64,000 nt of DNA from assembly GCA_028554795.2 (NCBI GenBank), contig CM068839.1, positions 89,872,182-89,936,181 on the forward strand, written 5' to 3'. This DNA is from Sinohyriopsis cumingii (lineage: Eukaryota; Mollusca; Bivalvia; Unionida; Unionidae). Positions 24,280 to 35,639 of this stretch are shown piece after piece (within the stretch, counting starts at the first letter, position 1; each line of letters starts with the position of its first letter). A program made the translations under genes and the position numbers. The notes beneath the pieces are model-generated. The model did no database searches and was not told the origin of the DNA. It saw nothing but the letters and a program-made list of their open reading frames with translations.

Positions 24280-24398
24280 TGTTGCTGTTTTTGTTATTGT
24301 AGGGTTTAACGCCATTTTTCAGCACATGATAGGCTATACATGGTGGCCAGTATTAATTATTTAATTAATTAATTAATCGACCCACGAGAAGCTACTGG
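24280..24398 (-). mobile_element. SINE family B, truncated, with internal AATT expansion
   Basis: A minus-strand B 3' half is flanked by a 12-bp duplication cagatgtgccat (24,268-24,279 and 24,399-24,410). In place of the usual gtggaggaagaaccc block there is a run of ttaattaattaattaat, so the middle was replaced by a short simple repeat. A (CATA)n run follows the right duplication. Confidence 0.82.
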
Positions 24399-24410
24399 CA
24401 GATGTGCCAT

Positions 24411-25055
24411 GCATGCATACATACATACATACATACTCAAAGTTCTTGTCCATATGATGTAATCATTATTCTGTAGGACAGAAATGCAATCCCATTTCTG
24501 TCTACATCTGTTGTAAAAATTATTCCATCTTAAATATACTTCTAATCATAAAACATGCAAGGAAATTGAGTGTTTCAAGAATAAAGGAAAGCATATCCCC
24601 CTCCCACTTGTATTATGGAGAAAACTCAGGTTTGGTAAAGTTATTTTATAATTACTTCAAATGGAGAGACAAATCCCTTGTGTGTAAAGATCAAAGTTTA
24701 CAGCTGTTGAGATAGCAGTTACAGAGAATGGCAGAGCAGTTCTTTTGCCTGACATAGCAAGACACATGTGGGTTATGTTGGACTATATTTGTACAGTTAA
24801 CTAGTGTCTGAGAACTGATGATGGGAGTATCAAACTAAATGTCAGCACCTGTTGGGTAATGAATGGGATCCCAATTGGCTCTCTAGTTGTAAAACAATTT
24901 AGAAGGGTGAGGACTGGATAAAATCCAATTATTCACATTAGCTATGCTATATGTGATTCATGCAATGCCCAATGCTTTGTATTTTAACTGCTAATATCTA
25001 GCAGTAAATGTAAACATATGGCTTATTAAATGGGTTAGTATTATAAGCTGCCTGA
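24411..25055. other. Unique DNA upstream of a decayed coding region
   Basis: No feature supported beyond a short CATA microsatellite at about 24,411-24,436. Confidence 0.4.
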
Positions 25056-25474
25056 AGTAAATCCTTGAATGTATTGCAATATAACACTGAAATGGTCAGT
25101 GAAACAGACCTGGACTTTCATGAAGTAGGCAATTCCATGGAAAACAATTATAAAACTGAAAGTAATAATGCTTTAGGAACCTCATTAATGGAAAATTATG
25201 TGTGGCAGGATAATGCTATATCCAAAAGTATTGAAGTTCTTGGCACAGCACTTATTGACAAATTGGGAAGTTCTTTGCAAGAAGGTCTGTCAGAATGTCA
25301 TGATGCTTCAGATACATCAGTTGCAGAGGAACACAACACTTTTCAAGATGACAACATGACCAAGATGATTTTGATGGATTTGGATCATCAATAACTTCTA
25401 CAAAACCAGCATATTCAAGAAGTTGCTTCATGGATATCCAGATGGAAAACCCATCATTTACTGAAGGTATCAAG
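25056..25474 (+). pseudogene. Decayed exon of unknown gene, piece 1
   Basis: An acidic, non-repetitive frame (containing DLDFHEVGNSMENNYK and DKLGSSLQEGLSECHDAS) runs from 25,056 to a stop at 25,392-25,394. Coding-like sequence resumes in another frame (DDFDGFGSSITSTKP, MDIQMENPSFTEGIK) and ends at a consensus donor, AAG|GTATGT, at 25,475. The frame change near 25,350 implies a frameshift. There is no in-frame ATG at the 5' edge, so it looks like an internal exon, although no strong acceptor is visible. Function unknown. Confidence 0.35.
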
Positions 25475-26524
25475 GTATGTAGCATCTTAAATGTTATACC
25501 ATAAAATATTTATAAACCTTAAAATAAATGCAATGTATTTGAGGATTTTATCTATTCTGCTTGTAATTAATTGTAATATCTACCATTTTTTTCTTCAGAT
25601 GTAGCAGTTAGCAGTTACATTATTTTATATGATTCTTCAATATCCTACTTCTGATTAAAATTTAGTATAATTTATTGTTTAACCAGGTGGTGTGGAACAA
25701 TACGTTTTGTAGATGTAGGTATGTGTAGAATTTTTACAGTTCTTTTTGTGCCATTAATATAAGCACATCACAGCAATACAGAAATAAATGTTAGGCTGTT
25801 GATGTAGCTTCCAGTTCTAGCATGCAATTTAAGCCTCAAAACGGGGAGAGTGACACAGCTGAATGCACTTATCCACTTAAATGTTCACTTCATCATATAA
25901 AGATGTTCATGATCTTAGTTATCCTTAGTTTTCATGTGACATCAAATGTATGCAAGTTGCCGAGTGGTCGTAAGCGCTCTCTGTTACGGATCACTGCCAT
26001 CTCACCCCTGTCTGTGTGGGTTCAAGTCTTGGATTCGGCTAATGTGGGTATGTGCGAAAGCTTGCCAGTATTGTGGGTCGGTGGTTCTTACCGGGGTTTT
26101 TCCGTCTTCTTCCTCCACCATTAATACTGGCCACCATGTATAGCCTTTCATGTGCTGAAAAATGGCATTAAACCCAACAACAAATATATGCACTTTATCC
26201 AGAATTGCATTTTAGCAACAGATATGTTTGTTAATTAGTTATGACATTATTTGCAGCTGGAAGATAGGGCATGTGGTGATGCTCAGGGTTTTAGTGTCAT
26301 TTAAAAAAGCTGAAACAATTCTAATTTTCTTGTATTTTGAAGATAAAATGTTCATTGTTGAATCATTATAGGTATAAAGTGTGTTTTACTGATGTTTATG
26401 TTCTTGTACCAAAACATGAAGTAAATTAAAAGAACAAAAAACAAATTTAAACTTATACATTTTATAACACAATTTAACTCTAAAGCCTACGATTTAAGCA
26501 TATAAGTCTATGATTTAAGCATAT
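25475..26524. other. Intron-like or intergenic DNA with a SINE
   Basis: AT-rich, containing the family B SINE at 25,955-26,183. Nothing else seen. Confidence 0.4.
25955..26183 (+). mobile_element. SINE family B with target-site duplication
   Basis: The head is slightly shortened (agttgccgagtggtcgtaag), the B body is present, and the tail is gcattaaacccaacaac. Flanking aaatRtatgca lies at 25,944-25,954 and 26,184-26,194, with one mismatch. Confidence 0.87.
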
Positions 26525-27480
26525 ATAATTACACCTTTGATGATACATGCAAATCGAATAAGAGCAAACAATTAAGAACTTACAGTAACTCCAAGCTGCT
26601 GGGAAAAGCTATGCAAAATGTAACAACATGCTTACAGAAGGCAAAACAATGTGTGAATTACTGTCTAAAAATGATAACAGAAACTGATATCAAACAAGCA
26701 AGATATTGATACTGAACAATTGTTTTGAAAGCAGAGTTGAGTGCTTTTTTTGACAAAATAGCTGATGGGAAGGACAAAAAAAGAATGTTTCTTATTTTAC
26801 TGACGGTGGAAAACGTGTGTGTATGTGTGATTTGGATTTTTAACATAGCTTTAACACTTTTTCAGTCATATCGCTAAGATGTCTGGAGAGTGACAGTTTA
26901 TAGTGATGTTTAGCACTGGGGCATCATGCCGCAGACATGTTGCATGATGTCCCTACCCAGTCACAGTAACCTGGCATGCAGGCCGACCAGTCGCAACACT
27001 AACATCTTTATGCTGATCGCCAAGCAAGGCAGATGTTAGTACTGTACTATATTTGTAAGTCTTTGGTATGACTCAACCGGGGATTGAACCCACGACCTCC
27101 CGTATACGAGGCAGATGCTCTAACCACTAGACCACCAGAGCGGTTGATGGAAAGCGTGTTTGTGGATTTGCTTCAGATGTTTGTATAGGATTGACAAACA
27201 TTTCTATTACAAATACATAAAGAAATCTAAGGGTGGCACAATTTCAGCTGGATACAGAAAAGAGAGTGGTAAAGGACAAGGAAGAGAACATGCAATATCT
27301 TGGCTTCAGGATTATGCATACCACCATGCTGACAGAATGACAGTTAATGGTGATATGATGCTGCCTTACAAATCTAAAAAATTAACAATATACGAGCAGA
27401 ATCTGCATGAAAAAACAAATGATCCATGCAGTTAGTCGGTCAACATTTTTGGACATGTAGAATCAAAGTTTCCATCACCT
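26525..27480 (+). pseudogene. Decayed coding region split by a SINE, piece 2
   Basis: Before the SINE, a frame with two stops near 26,707-26,714 reads SKLLGKAMQNVTTCLQKAK, then KAELSAFFDKIADGKDKKR and LILLTVEN. After the SINE, another frame reads KKSKGGTISAGYRKESGKG, then REHAISWLQDYAYHHADRM and MMLPYKSKKLTIYEQ. It passes one in-frame TAG at 27,433 and stays open to about 27,495, where CAG|GTTAGG could be a weak donor. The composition is clearly protein-like. The 'LPYKSKK..IYEQ' style faintly recalls DDE/integrase-like proteins multicopy in invertebrates, but this is a weak impression. Dead as it stands. Confidence 0.4.
26819..27145 (-). mobile_element. SINE family A inserted into the decayed coding region
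   Basis: A full-length minus-strand A copy is flanked by an imperfect 14-bp duplication gRtggaaaRcgtgt (26,805-26,818 and 27,146-27,159; two mismatches). The mismatches suggest an insertion older than the better preserved copies. Confidence 0.87.
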
Positions 27481-27941
27481 GAAGTTAAAACAGGTTAGGA
27501 AATTTTCTTAGACCATGATTTAATTAACTTGACTTGTTGTATAATTGCCATAGTTCATATGCAGATTATGTGATAAATCATCACTGCCATGACTCTAACT
27601 CTCACATGTTCATCATGAGAATATGGACAGTACTGTCCATGTGAAATCTGAAGTCTATTGGCCTTAATATCAAGTGTTGTTTTGCAATTGCATGCAGTTT
27701 AATGTTTATCATTACTACAAAGTAGTCAGGAACTTGACACAATCTTTCAACTTCTGGTCTAACAGATACTGAATGTAAACTGGGTAAATCAAATAATTTA
27801 ATATTAAATCGCTCAAGGACATCTTGAAAATATTCTCACTACTAAATATTACAAAATATTTTAGAAGTTTATATTCAGTTTTCATAATAAATGTATTATT
27901 CTGCTTTTTGTAAAGGCAGATATTATATGATCCTGCCAAGA
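27481..27941. other. AT-rich DNA, nothing recognised
   Basis: No supported feature. Confidence 0.4.
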
Positions 27942-28107
27942 CATTAAGAGGTTAGTGTTAAGACTGCTTGATCTGGTGTCAGGATAATGTGACTGGGTGG
28001 GACATCATGCCCCAACATCTATATAAACTGCCACACCCTGGGCATTGTAGCGATATGACTGAAAAATGGTTAAAGCTACTTTTAAAATCCAAATCACACA
28101 CACACAT
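27942..28107 (+). mobile_element. SINE family A, 5'-truncated
   Basis: Starts within the family body at cattaagaggttagtgtta and ends with aaaatccaaatcacacacac. The tRNA-like head is absent. Confidence 0.85.
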
Positions 28108-28420
28108 TTACAATCCAGCCTGTCCATCCATCTATATATATGCTGATACATACATACTTAATGTAGGTTCTTAAGAAATCCAGGTGGAGATCTGAAAGAT
28201 GGCATACGTAATAGGCTTCATAACTACACACTTGGGTCTTCCCATTCTCCAGTGATGCCCTTGGGTAAGCTCCTGGAAGCTGTTGAGAGCACCCTATAAC
28301 CATATATTGTTTTAAAGGTCATATTTTATGCTGTGTGCATGGTGGATCAAAATAGCATCAACAAAATTTCCATGCTAGTGTCTGCGATGTTTTCAAATAA
28401 ACTATTTTATCTTTTCAGAA
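28108..28420. other. Unique DNA before a splice-acceptor-like site
   Basis: Nothing recognised except a good pyrimidine tract and AG (ttttatcttttcag) ending at about 28,420. Confidence 0.4.
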
Positions 28421-28598
28421 AACTGATGAGGACAAAATTCTTTATTAGTGGAGACAATGACTCTATGCATAGGCTATATGTTGAAAAGAGATCGATGGAA
28501 GAGCAGAACAGAATTTATATGAAACTAACAGCCTCCTAAGGAAAGAATTACCCAAATATCTGCCTTCTTTGGAAGAACTACCAGAAATAACAGCATGA
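28421..28598 (+). pseudogene. Possible terminal exon, piece 3 (weak)
   Basis: The strong acceptor ttttatcttttcag is followed by coding-like sequence in one frame (RTKFFISGDNDSMHRLYVEK, stop at about 28,538). Another frame then reads SLLRKELPKYLPSLEELPE and stops just before the LTR element. It could be the 3' end of the decayed gene at 25.1-27.5 kb, with a frameshift, or chance. Confidence 0.22.
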
Positions 28599-28610
28599 GA
28601 TGCTAGTGAC

Positions 28611-30229
28611 TGTGACATTCTTTCGTATTGGGGTGGGGTTCTCCCAATATAATTTAATTAAATTAAATTGAAAGTTCCACCCTGGCTCGTTAGGTTAGAA
28701 AGTTAAATTAGTGATGATGTAGATTTACAGCTCTGAGCCCCCAGTCAGCAATGCCGACGGTTAAATTATAGAGAACACGAAAATGAAATTCAATCAGTAA
28801 CAATTTAATAAATGTGATAATTTAAAAAACGATAACTTCCAATCACTCGTCTTTCCCTCGACCAAGTGACAGCCTAATTCATCCCGTGATTTACAGTGTG
28901 AGTTCGATTTTCCCCCTGTCCTTGCATCTACTCATCGATTTCTTCCCGCTGATTCTTCCTTCTTTCCGTTCCTCTAACTCCTTCTTTGTCTCTGTTTCCT
29001 CTCTACTATCTCCTCCAGCTTCGCTCCAGACTTCAACTTCTCCTTTCTTCTCTTTTATTATCTCCTCCTCCAATTCCGCTCCCAGTCTTCAACTTCACCT
29101 TCTTCTCCTTTCCTCCGTCTCTCTATCCGAGACTACGGGACCAAACTTTAACTGGTCTGTCCCTCAAAGCTTCCTGTGAAAAACCACAAGGCGATAACAA
29201 ATGTTTTATCGAACCTCACCTCACACTATAACGACAATTAACCATCAGATAGCTGTCACTGTTTCGGCCACGCATGCATACACATTGAAATTCCCACACA
29301 CTTCTTGCAGGGTAAACAATGGCGTAATAACACAGTATCAGCGAATTGTTATACAGACATCGATACGTTGCGTCACGTCAGTATATACACATATATATTT
29401 AATCTCATCGTACTACAATCTGACAAAATCAGACGCATGTCTGTACATTACAAATATTCAACAATGGCAAAATCTATAATCATATGAACATATGTGTTAG
29501 TCTACTATAAAATACCCACATAGTAAATTACAATATTAACTCTTATGACGGCTGGCAAGCTATATAATTCTTTACAAATATCAACTCATTTCTTCAAAAT
29601 ATGCAAACATATTAACAAAACAAAGTAATTCTTCGTACTACGATTCTAGTAATAATAAAGTATACATACGACCTACAATTAAAATGCAGTCGCATTCCAC
29701 AAAGACCGAACAAATATCTACTGACCTTTTGAAGCTTTCTGTACTTAGAACTTCCCGCTCTAAGATTTTCCCGCCAATAACGAATGGCTATTCGGAGTTA
29801 CGCTAACCTCTTCTCTGGGTAATTTCTCTCAGCGAACTAACTTTTGCCGGAAAATGCAGGGATATCATTCTACCCAAATCAAGGTCTCCCCCCATCTCGA
29901 TTCTGATTGGGTGGCGCTGTGCCCCTGTCCAATCGTCTTAGCGGCCAGTTCAACCTGTCTGTCTGTTTGCAGGGGAAAGAAGTTAGGACACTCCCACTTC
30001 TTCAGGCAATTTCTTTCGATCTTGGAAACATTTCGACACCTAGGTGATAATTGGCTGTCTGTGACTTCGCAACTCCAATGTCCGGTCCTTCGATTCTAGC
30101 CACAACAATCTTACGTAATGGATTAGTGCTAGCCTTCGGCAGTGTTCGACATCAAACAATGACCCGTCAGAATTACCTTGATTATACATGTTTCAAACTG
30201 GGCTACTCTGGGTCGGGGTAAACATGACA
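28611..30229 (-). repeat. LTR (3' LTR of the element)
   Basis: On the plus strand it begins TGTGACATTC and ends AAACATGACA. It is 1619 bp and offset by 4001 bp from its partner. Peptide frames inside it are duplicated in the other LTR and are not genes. Confidence 0.95.
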
Positions 30230-30240
30230 CCCCCCCACAC
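30230..30240 (-). other. Polypurine tract of the LTR element
   Basis: The minus strand reads gtgtggggggg immediately before the 3' LTR. Confidence 0.8.
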
Positions 30241-32592
30241 GATTGAGAATAAAATCGGGATTTTATTCCCTCAAAACTACTTCAAATGCAATGGCATTAA
30301 TACACGAAATAAAGAACAAAATTATCGCGACACTACACACTGAATATGAACATGACTATATATATACATACAGCGATCTATACCATTCCAGCGGTCCTGC
30401 TCATGAAATCGGCGCCTACGTTCTCAGTTCCTTTCACGTATCTGATCTGCATCTGGTATTGTTGTAAGAACAGCGACCATCGCATCAATCGTCCATTCGA
30501 CAATTTCGCCTGCGCGAGATACGCGAGTTTTAACATTTCGCCTCGCTTCTCTTTCGGCATGACGACTTGCTTAAAGTGTTTGCGGCCTTTCCTGGCGTGG
30601 CGATACAAGATCCCCTTCTTGTACTCAAACTTCACCGCGCCATTCGGAGTCTCTTTCTCCGTTCCTGCTGCAGCATATTTGTGCAACTGCGCCAGAGTTG
30701 CGTCTTCCTGTTGCAGCTTCCTCAGCTCGGCCAGAAGAACGTTACTCACCGGTGTCGATGTAACTTCCATCGGCTTCGCTTTCATCTGTCGACTCTTGGA
30801 CCTGGTTTCCACAGCACTCACCAGCATCGGTGTGCAGGTTTCTGGGTTCGGTTGTGGCAACACATAACAACATCCCAGTATGACGTCATGCGACAAACCA
30901 TCCAAGCATGCAGCTTCAATTTTCCCCTTCACGTACGGTGAATCGAGGTCAATGACAGCCACTGGCAATGAGTCACGCGCGCTGTTCGCGTACTGAACTT
31001 CGATTACCTCCCCTGTGTAATCCTCGGGCTTAACGTACTTCTTGTCGACAAGGGCTGGGACGCTACACCCAGTGTCATACAAGATGGTGGCACCTTCTCC
31101 GTTGACAGTAGCAGATGCGAGGTTGGCTAGGTTACAGCTTGCCTCCGGCTCGCGCTCCTTCCTAGCGACGGCATTCACCCGGGTCTGCCTGCCCTTGGGA
31201 CAGTCCCTGGCAATATGCCCCGGGCGCTTGCAGTTGTAACACGTCAGCGGCCCTCGCCGACCTGCAAGTCCCGCTTTCGTGGGTGAGGCCTGTCCAGGTC
31301 TATGGTTGGCATCCTTACCTGTAGATCCCCCTCCGACCCTCCCGTCGCCCTGATGGTTACGGACAGCCGGCTCTACCTCAACCACACGGCGCGACTCAGT
31401 GGGTCGGGGTCGGTCCGCACCCCCGGAACCTCCACTTTTCGAGTGTGCCTGCTCGTATCGCTCCGCCATGCTAGCGATCTCTTCGAGCGTCCGGTGCTCT
31501 CTCTCTCTGCTAGAAAGACTATCAACTCACGACGGTAAGTACTCAGGACATATTCCTTGAGTATAACCTCACGTAGCCCGTCGTACGATCGTTCGACTTC
31601 GGCCATCTTCATCCACTTCTCAAATAACCCTCGAACACGGGTGTGGAATTGAGAGTGGGTCTCCGTTGCCTTTTTCGCCGAGTCCCGAAAAAGTTTACGA
31701 TATGTTTCGGCAGTCAGCCGATAATGGCAGAGAAGGGCCTTTTTGAGCGCATTGTAGTCGTCAGCATCGTCTGCAGCTAAGCCGTGGTAGACTTCATGAG
31801 CTGCACCTTGCAAAAAAGCTGAGACATTAATCGCCCAATGTTGTTCAGGAATTTTATGAGCGTGAGCGAGTTTCTCAAACTGAACAAGAAAATCGTCGAT
31901 AGATTGCTCCTTATCGCTGAACCGCGGCATACTTATCTGGACCATTCGGTGGTCGATGAAAGGTCGTCCGGTCCCTCCAGAACTTGTGCTGGCGTCGTCC
32001 CTGTCATTGTCCCTAGCCGCTAACCTGACCTTCTCCATTTTGAGAGCGTAAGCAAGTCTGGCCAGCTCAAGCTCTTTCTGTGTTTCTCGGTCCACTGTTG
32101 TCTTGGCCAGCTCTCGGTCCGCTGCCATCTTAGCCAGCTCCTTCTCCGCTGCTTTTTCTGCCTTCCATTCCTTGATTCTTTCTTCAATAAATGCTGCCAG
32201 GCGATCTCCCTCGTAGCCGAGATCTTCCGAACCCATGGCACGGTACTCCTTGATCATTTGCCTTTCTGTAGCCATATTGTTATACTAATAGGAAGTGATA
32301 CCTTGTCTCGACCTTACTAACAATGGACAGATATTACAAGTTCCCAGCCAAATACTTACCCGTCGACAACAACTAATTTCATTCAGGTAAGATATTTGCT
32401 CGATATTTGCTTCACAATTACTGCAAGTAATTAAAGATCTACCAAACATGCAAATATCAAATATAACAAACACAAGATGAGAAAATCATAAAAATTCAAA
32501 ATACATAGGATGGAAAATATCTCACACTGTTCACTAATACTTCCTAACAAATAAACTTTTAGGTCGTAAAATAATATTTATGTCTAATTCAA

Positions 32593-32610
32593 ATCCCGGA
32601 CAAGCCCCCA
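32593..32610 (-). other. Primer-binding site, tRNA-Pro-like
   Basis: The minus strand reads TGGGGGCTTGTCCGGGAT one base after the 5' LTR. This is the well-known tRNA-Pro complementary site with one difference. Confidence 0.8.
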
Positions 32611-32611
32611 C

Positions 32612-34229
32612 TGTGACGTTCTGTCGTATTGGGGTGGGGTTCTCCCAATATAATTTAATTAAATTAAATTGAAAGTTCCACCCTGGCTCGTTAGGTTAGA
32701 AAGTTAAATTAGTGATGATGTAGATTTACAGCTCTGAGCCCCCAGTCAGCAATGCCGACGGTTAAATTATAGAGAACACGAAAATGAAATTCAATCAGTA
32801 ACAATTTAATAAATGTGATAATTTAAAAAACGATAACTTCCAATCACTCGTCTTTCCCTCGACCAAGTGACAGCCTAATTCATCCCGTGATTTACAGTGT
32901 GAGTTCGATTTTCCCCCTGTCCTTGCATCTACTCATCGATTTCTTCCCGCTGATTCTTCCTTCTTTCCGTTCCTCTAACTCCTTCTTTGTCTCTGTTTCC
33001 TCTCTACTATCTCCTCCAGCTTCGCTCCAGACTTCAACTTCTCCTTTCTTCTCTTTTATTATCTCCTCCTCCAATTCCGCTCCCAGTCTTCAACTTCACC
33101 TTCTTCTCCTTTCCTCCGTCTCTCTATCCGAGACTACGGGACCAAACTTTAACTGGTCTGTCCCTCAAAGCTTCCTGTGAAAAACCACAAGGCGATAACA
33201 AATGTTTTATCGAACCTCACCTCACACTATAACGACAATTAACCATCAGATAGCTGTCACTGTTTCGGCCACGCATGCATACACATCGAAATTCCCACAC
33301 ACTTCTTGCAGGGTAAACAATGGCGTAATAACACAGTATCAGCGAATTGTTATACAGACATCGATACATTGCGTCACGTCAGTATATACACATATATATT
33401 TAATCTCATCTTACTACAATCTGACAAAATCAGACGCATGTCTGTACATTACAAATATTCAACAATGGCAAAATCTATAATCATATGAACATATGTGTTA
33501 GTCTACTATAAAATACCCACATAGTAAATTACAATATTAACTCTTATGACGGCTGGCAAGCTATATAATTCTTTACAAATATCAACTCATTTCTTCAAAT
33601 AGGCAAACATATTAACAAAACAAAGTAATTCTTCGTACTACGATTCTAGTAATAATAAAGTATACATACGACCTACAATTAAAATGCAGTCGCATTCCAC
33701 AAAGACCGAACAAATATCTACTGACCTTTTGAAGCTTTCTGTACTTAGACCTTCCCGCTCTAAGATTTTCCCGCCAATAACGAATGGCTATTCGGAGTTA
33801 CGCTAACCTCTTCTTTGGGTAATTTCTCTCAGCGAACTAACTTTTGCCGGAAAATGCAGGGATATCATTCTACCCAAATCAAGGTCTCCCCCCATCTCGA
33901 TTCTAATTGGGTGGCGCTGTGCCCCTGTCCAATCGTCTTAGCGGCCAGTTCAACCTGTCGGTCTGTTTGCAGGGGAAAGAAGTTAGGACACTCCCACTTC
34001 TTCAGGCAATTTCTTTCGATCTTGGAAACATTTCGACACCTAGGTGATAATTGGCTGTCTGTGACTTCGCAACTCCAATGTCCGGTCCTTCGATTCTAGC
34101 CACAACAATCTTACGTAACGGATTAGTGCTAGCCTTCGGCAATGTTCGACATCAAACAATGACCCGTCAGAATTACCTTGATTATACATGTTTCAAACTG
34201 GGCTACTCTGGGTCGGGGTAAACATGACA
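32612..34229 (-). repeat. LTR (5' LTR of the element)
   Basis: 1618 bp, nearly identical to 28,611-30,229. On the minus strand it reads TGTCATG...GTCACA. Confidence 0.95.
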
Positions 34230-34234
34230 GTGAC

Positions 34235-34515
34235 ATTTTAATTCTATTACATGAGAAAGAAATTGTACATTGCATTACTGTTGAAAATATCTATATTTCA
34301 TGATGATTAAAATGTTGTGTACAAGTACTTCAATATACTGAATATCTTCTAAGTTCTATAAATAGCACCATCAACAATCTAAACTAGACTGTATTATTAC
34401 TGGCCATACTATTAAACCAGGCTTGCTGATGACAGCTTCAGAACAATGCAGTCTCCTAGGAACAACATTTTTACAAAAGGATTTCAAGTATAACAATGTA
34501 GAAATGCTAAGTAAT
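34235..34515. other. Unique DNA between LTR element and tandem array
   Basis: No feature. It does not match the inner flank of the left array, so the inverted match ends within the arrays. Confidence 0.5.
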
Positions 34516-35030
34516 ATTATGTCGTCAGAGAGCAATGTAGTATTGTTACTACATCAGGTTTGGAAATCACAAAACCAGTGCCCTAGAAATAGGGTATTGT
34601 TACTACATGGGTTTGCTGAAGAGCTATGTAGTATTGTTACTACATCAGGTTTGGAAATCACAAAATCAGTGCCCTAGAAATAGGGTATTGTTACTACATG
34701 TGTTTGTGGGGTAGCTATGTAGTATTGTTACTACATCTGGCTTGGAAATCACAAAACCATTGCCCTAGAAATAGGGTATTGTTACTAAATGGGTTTGAGG
34801 GAGAGCTATGTGGTATTGTTACTACATCTGGCTTGGAAATCACAAAACCAGTTCCCTAGAAATAGGGTATTGTTACTACATGGGTTTGGGGGAAGGCTAT
34901 GTAGTATTGTCACTACATCAGAATTTGAAGAAAACAAATCAATGCCTAGAAATAGGGTATTGTTACTACATGGGTTTGGCAGAGAGCTATGTAGTATTGT
35001 TGCTACATCAGGTTTTAGAGATCACAAAAT
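34516..35030 (-). repeat. 91-bp hairpin-bearing tandem array, right (inverted)
   Basis: About 5-6 units, the reverse complement of those at 3376-4545, again with atgtagtattgttactacat hairpins. It is shorter than the left block. Confidence 0.88.
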
Positions 35031-35228
35031 CAGTGGTGGGAAATAGGATATTGTTAATGCATATGTTTGGGAATTAACCATGTAGTATTGTTACTAGTAT
35101 GTTTACTAGTACAACATGATTCACTTTACAACTTCTTGTGCTTCTTCTTATTAAACTTGATATTGTGTGTACAGGGTTTAAAATTCCTTTAAAAAGGACA
35201 AGCAAGCAATTCCTTTTTTTATTCTGAC
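35031..35228 (-). repeat. Right terminal inverted repeat, unique part
   Basis: Near-perfect reverse complement of 3176-3375, ending ttattctgac at 35,228 next to the 38-bp satellite. Confidence 0.8.
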
Positions 35229-35379
35229 AGCCATTATAATTACATCCACATGATAGTCCATTATAATTGTCATTGAATTACATTCACATGGTAGACCCTT
35301 ATAATAAGCATATAATTACATTCACATGGTAGATCTCTATAATTTTCACATAATTATATTCACTTGACAGACCTTTCTA

Positions 35380-35639
35380 GGGGCCCCGAGTGGCCGAGTT
35401 GTCTAAAGCGCTGTCCGTTACAGATCATTGCCATCTCACCTCTGTCTGTGTGGGTTTGAGTCTAGGATTTGGCTAATGTGGGTATGTGAGAAAGCTTGCC
35501 AGTAGCTTCTCATGGGTCGGTGGTTCTTCCTGGGGTTTTCCCGGGTTCTTCCTCCACCATTAATTCTGGCCACCATGCATAGCCTATTGTGTGCTGAAAA
35601 ATCACGTTAAACCACACAAGAATAACAACAACAACAACA
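35380..35639 (+). mobile_element. SINE family B in the satellite, copy 1
   Basis: Head ggggccccgagtggccgagt, box B-like gggtttgagtc, AAC tail. The flanks cagacctttNta match on both sides (unit sequence), consistent with a target duplication. Confidence 0.9.

Larger units (their letters stand above)
28606..34234 (-). mobile_element. LTR retroelement, Gypsy-like, fossil (non-autonomous)
   Basis: Minus-strand element with 1.62-kb LTRs starting TG and ending CA, a 5-bp target duplication gtgac (28,606-28,610 and 34,230-34,234), a primer-binding site, a polypurine tract and a ~2.4-kb internal part. Recognisable parts from 5' to 3' of the element are a gag capsid-like region (about 31.5-32.3 kb), a CCHC zinc knuckle CYNCKRPGHIARDC (about 31.2 kb), a protease-like part with YDTGCS (about 31.1 kb) and a short reverse transcriptase/RNase H-like part (about 30.4-30.6 kb). 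It is much shorter than complete relatives and looks broken, with at least two breaks. The LTRs differ at only about a dozen sites (under 1%), so the insertion is recent. Confidence 0.92.
3176..35228. other. 32-kb segment bounded by inverted repeats
   Basis: The sequence starting GTCAGAATAAAAAAGG at 3176 recurs as its reverse complement ending CTGAC at 35,228. The match runs inward for about 200 bp at roughly 98% by eye, then continues as a 91-bp tandem array on both sides. Outside both ends lies the 38-bp satellite in one and the same orientation. This is what an insertion of a segment with long terminal inverted repeats into a satellite would look like. No target-site duplication is visible (left flank aatgac, right flank agccat). 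No single gene inside obviously belongs to such an element. Alternatives are two independent insertions of one repeat family in opposite orientation, or a rearranged composite locus. Confidence 0.45.

Noticed and set aside
28886-34099. Frames duplicated at a 4001-bp offset as paired genes
   Set aside because: They lie within the two LTRs and are copied with them.
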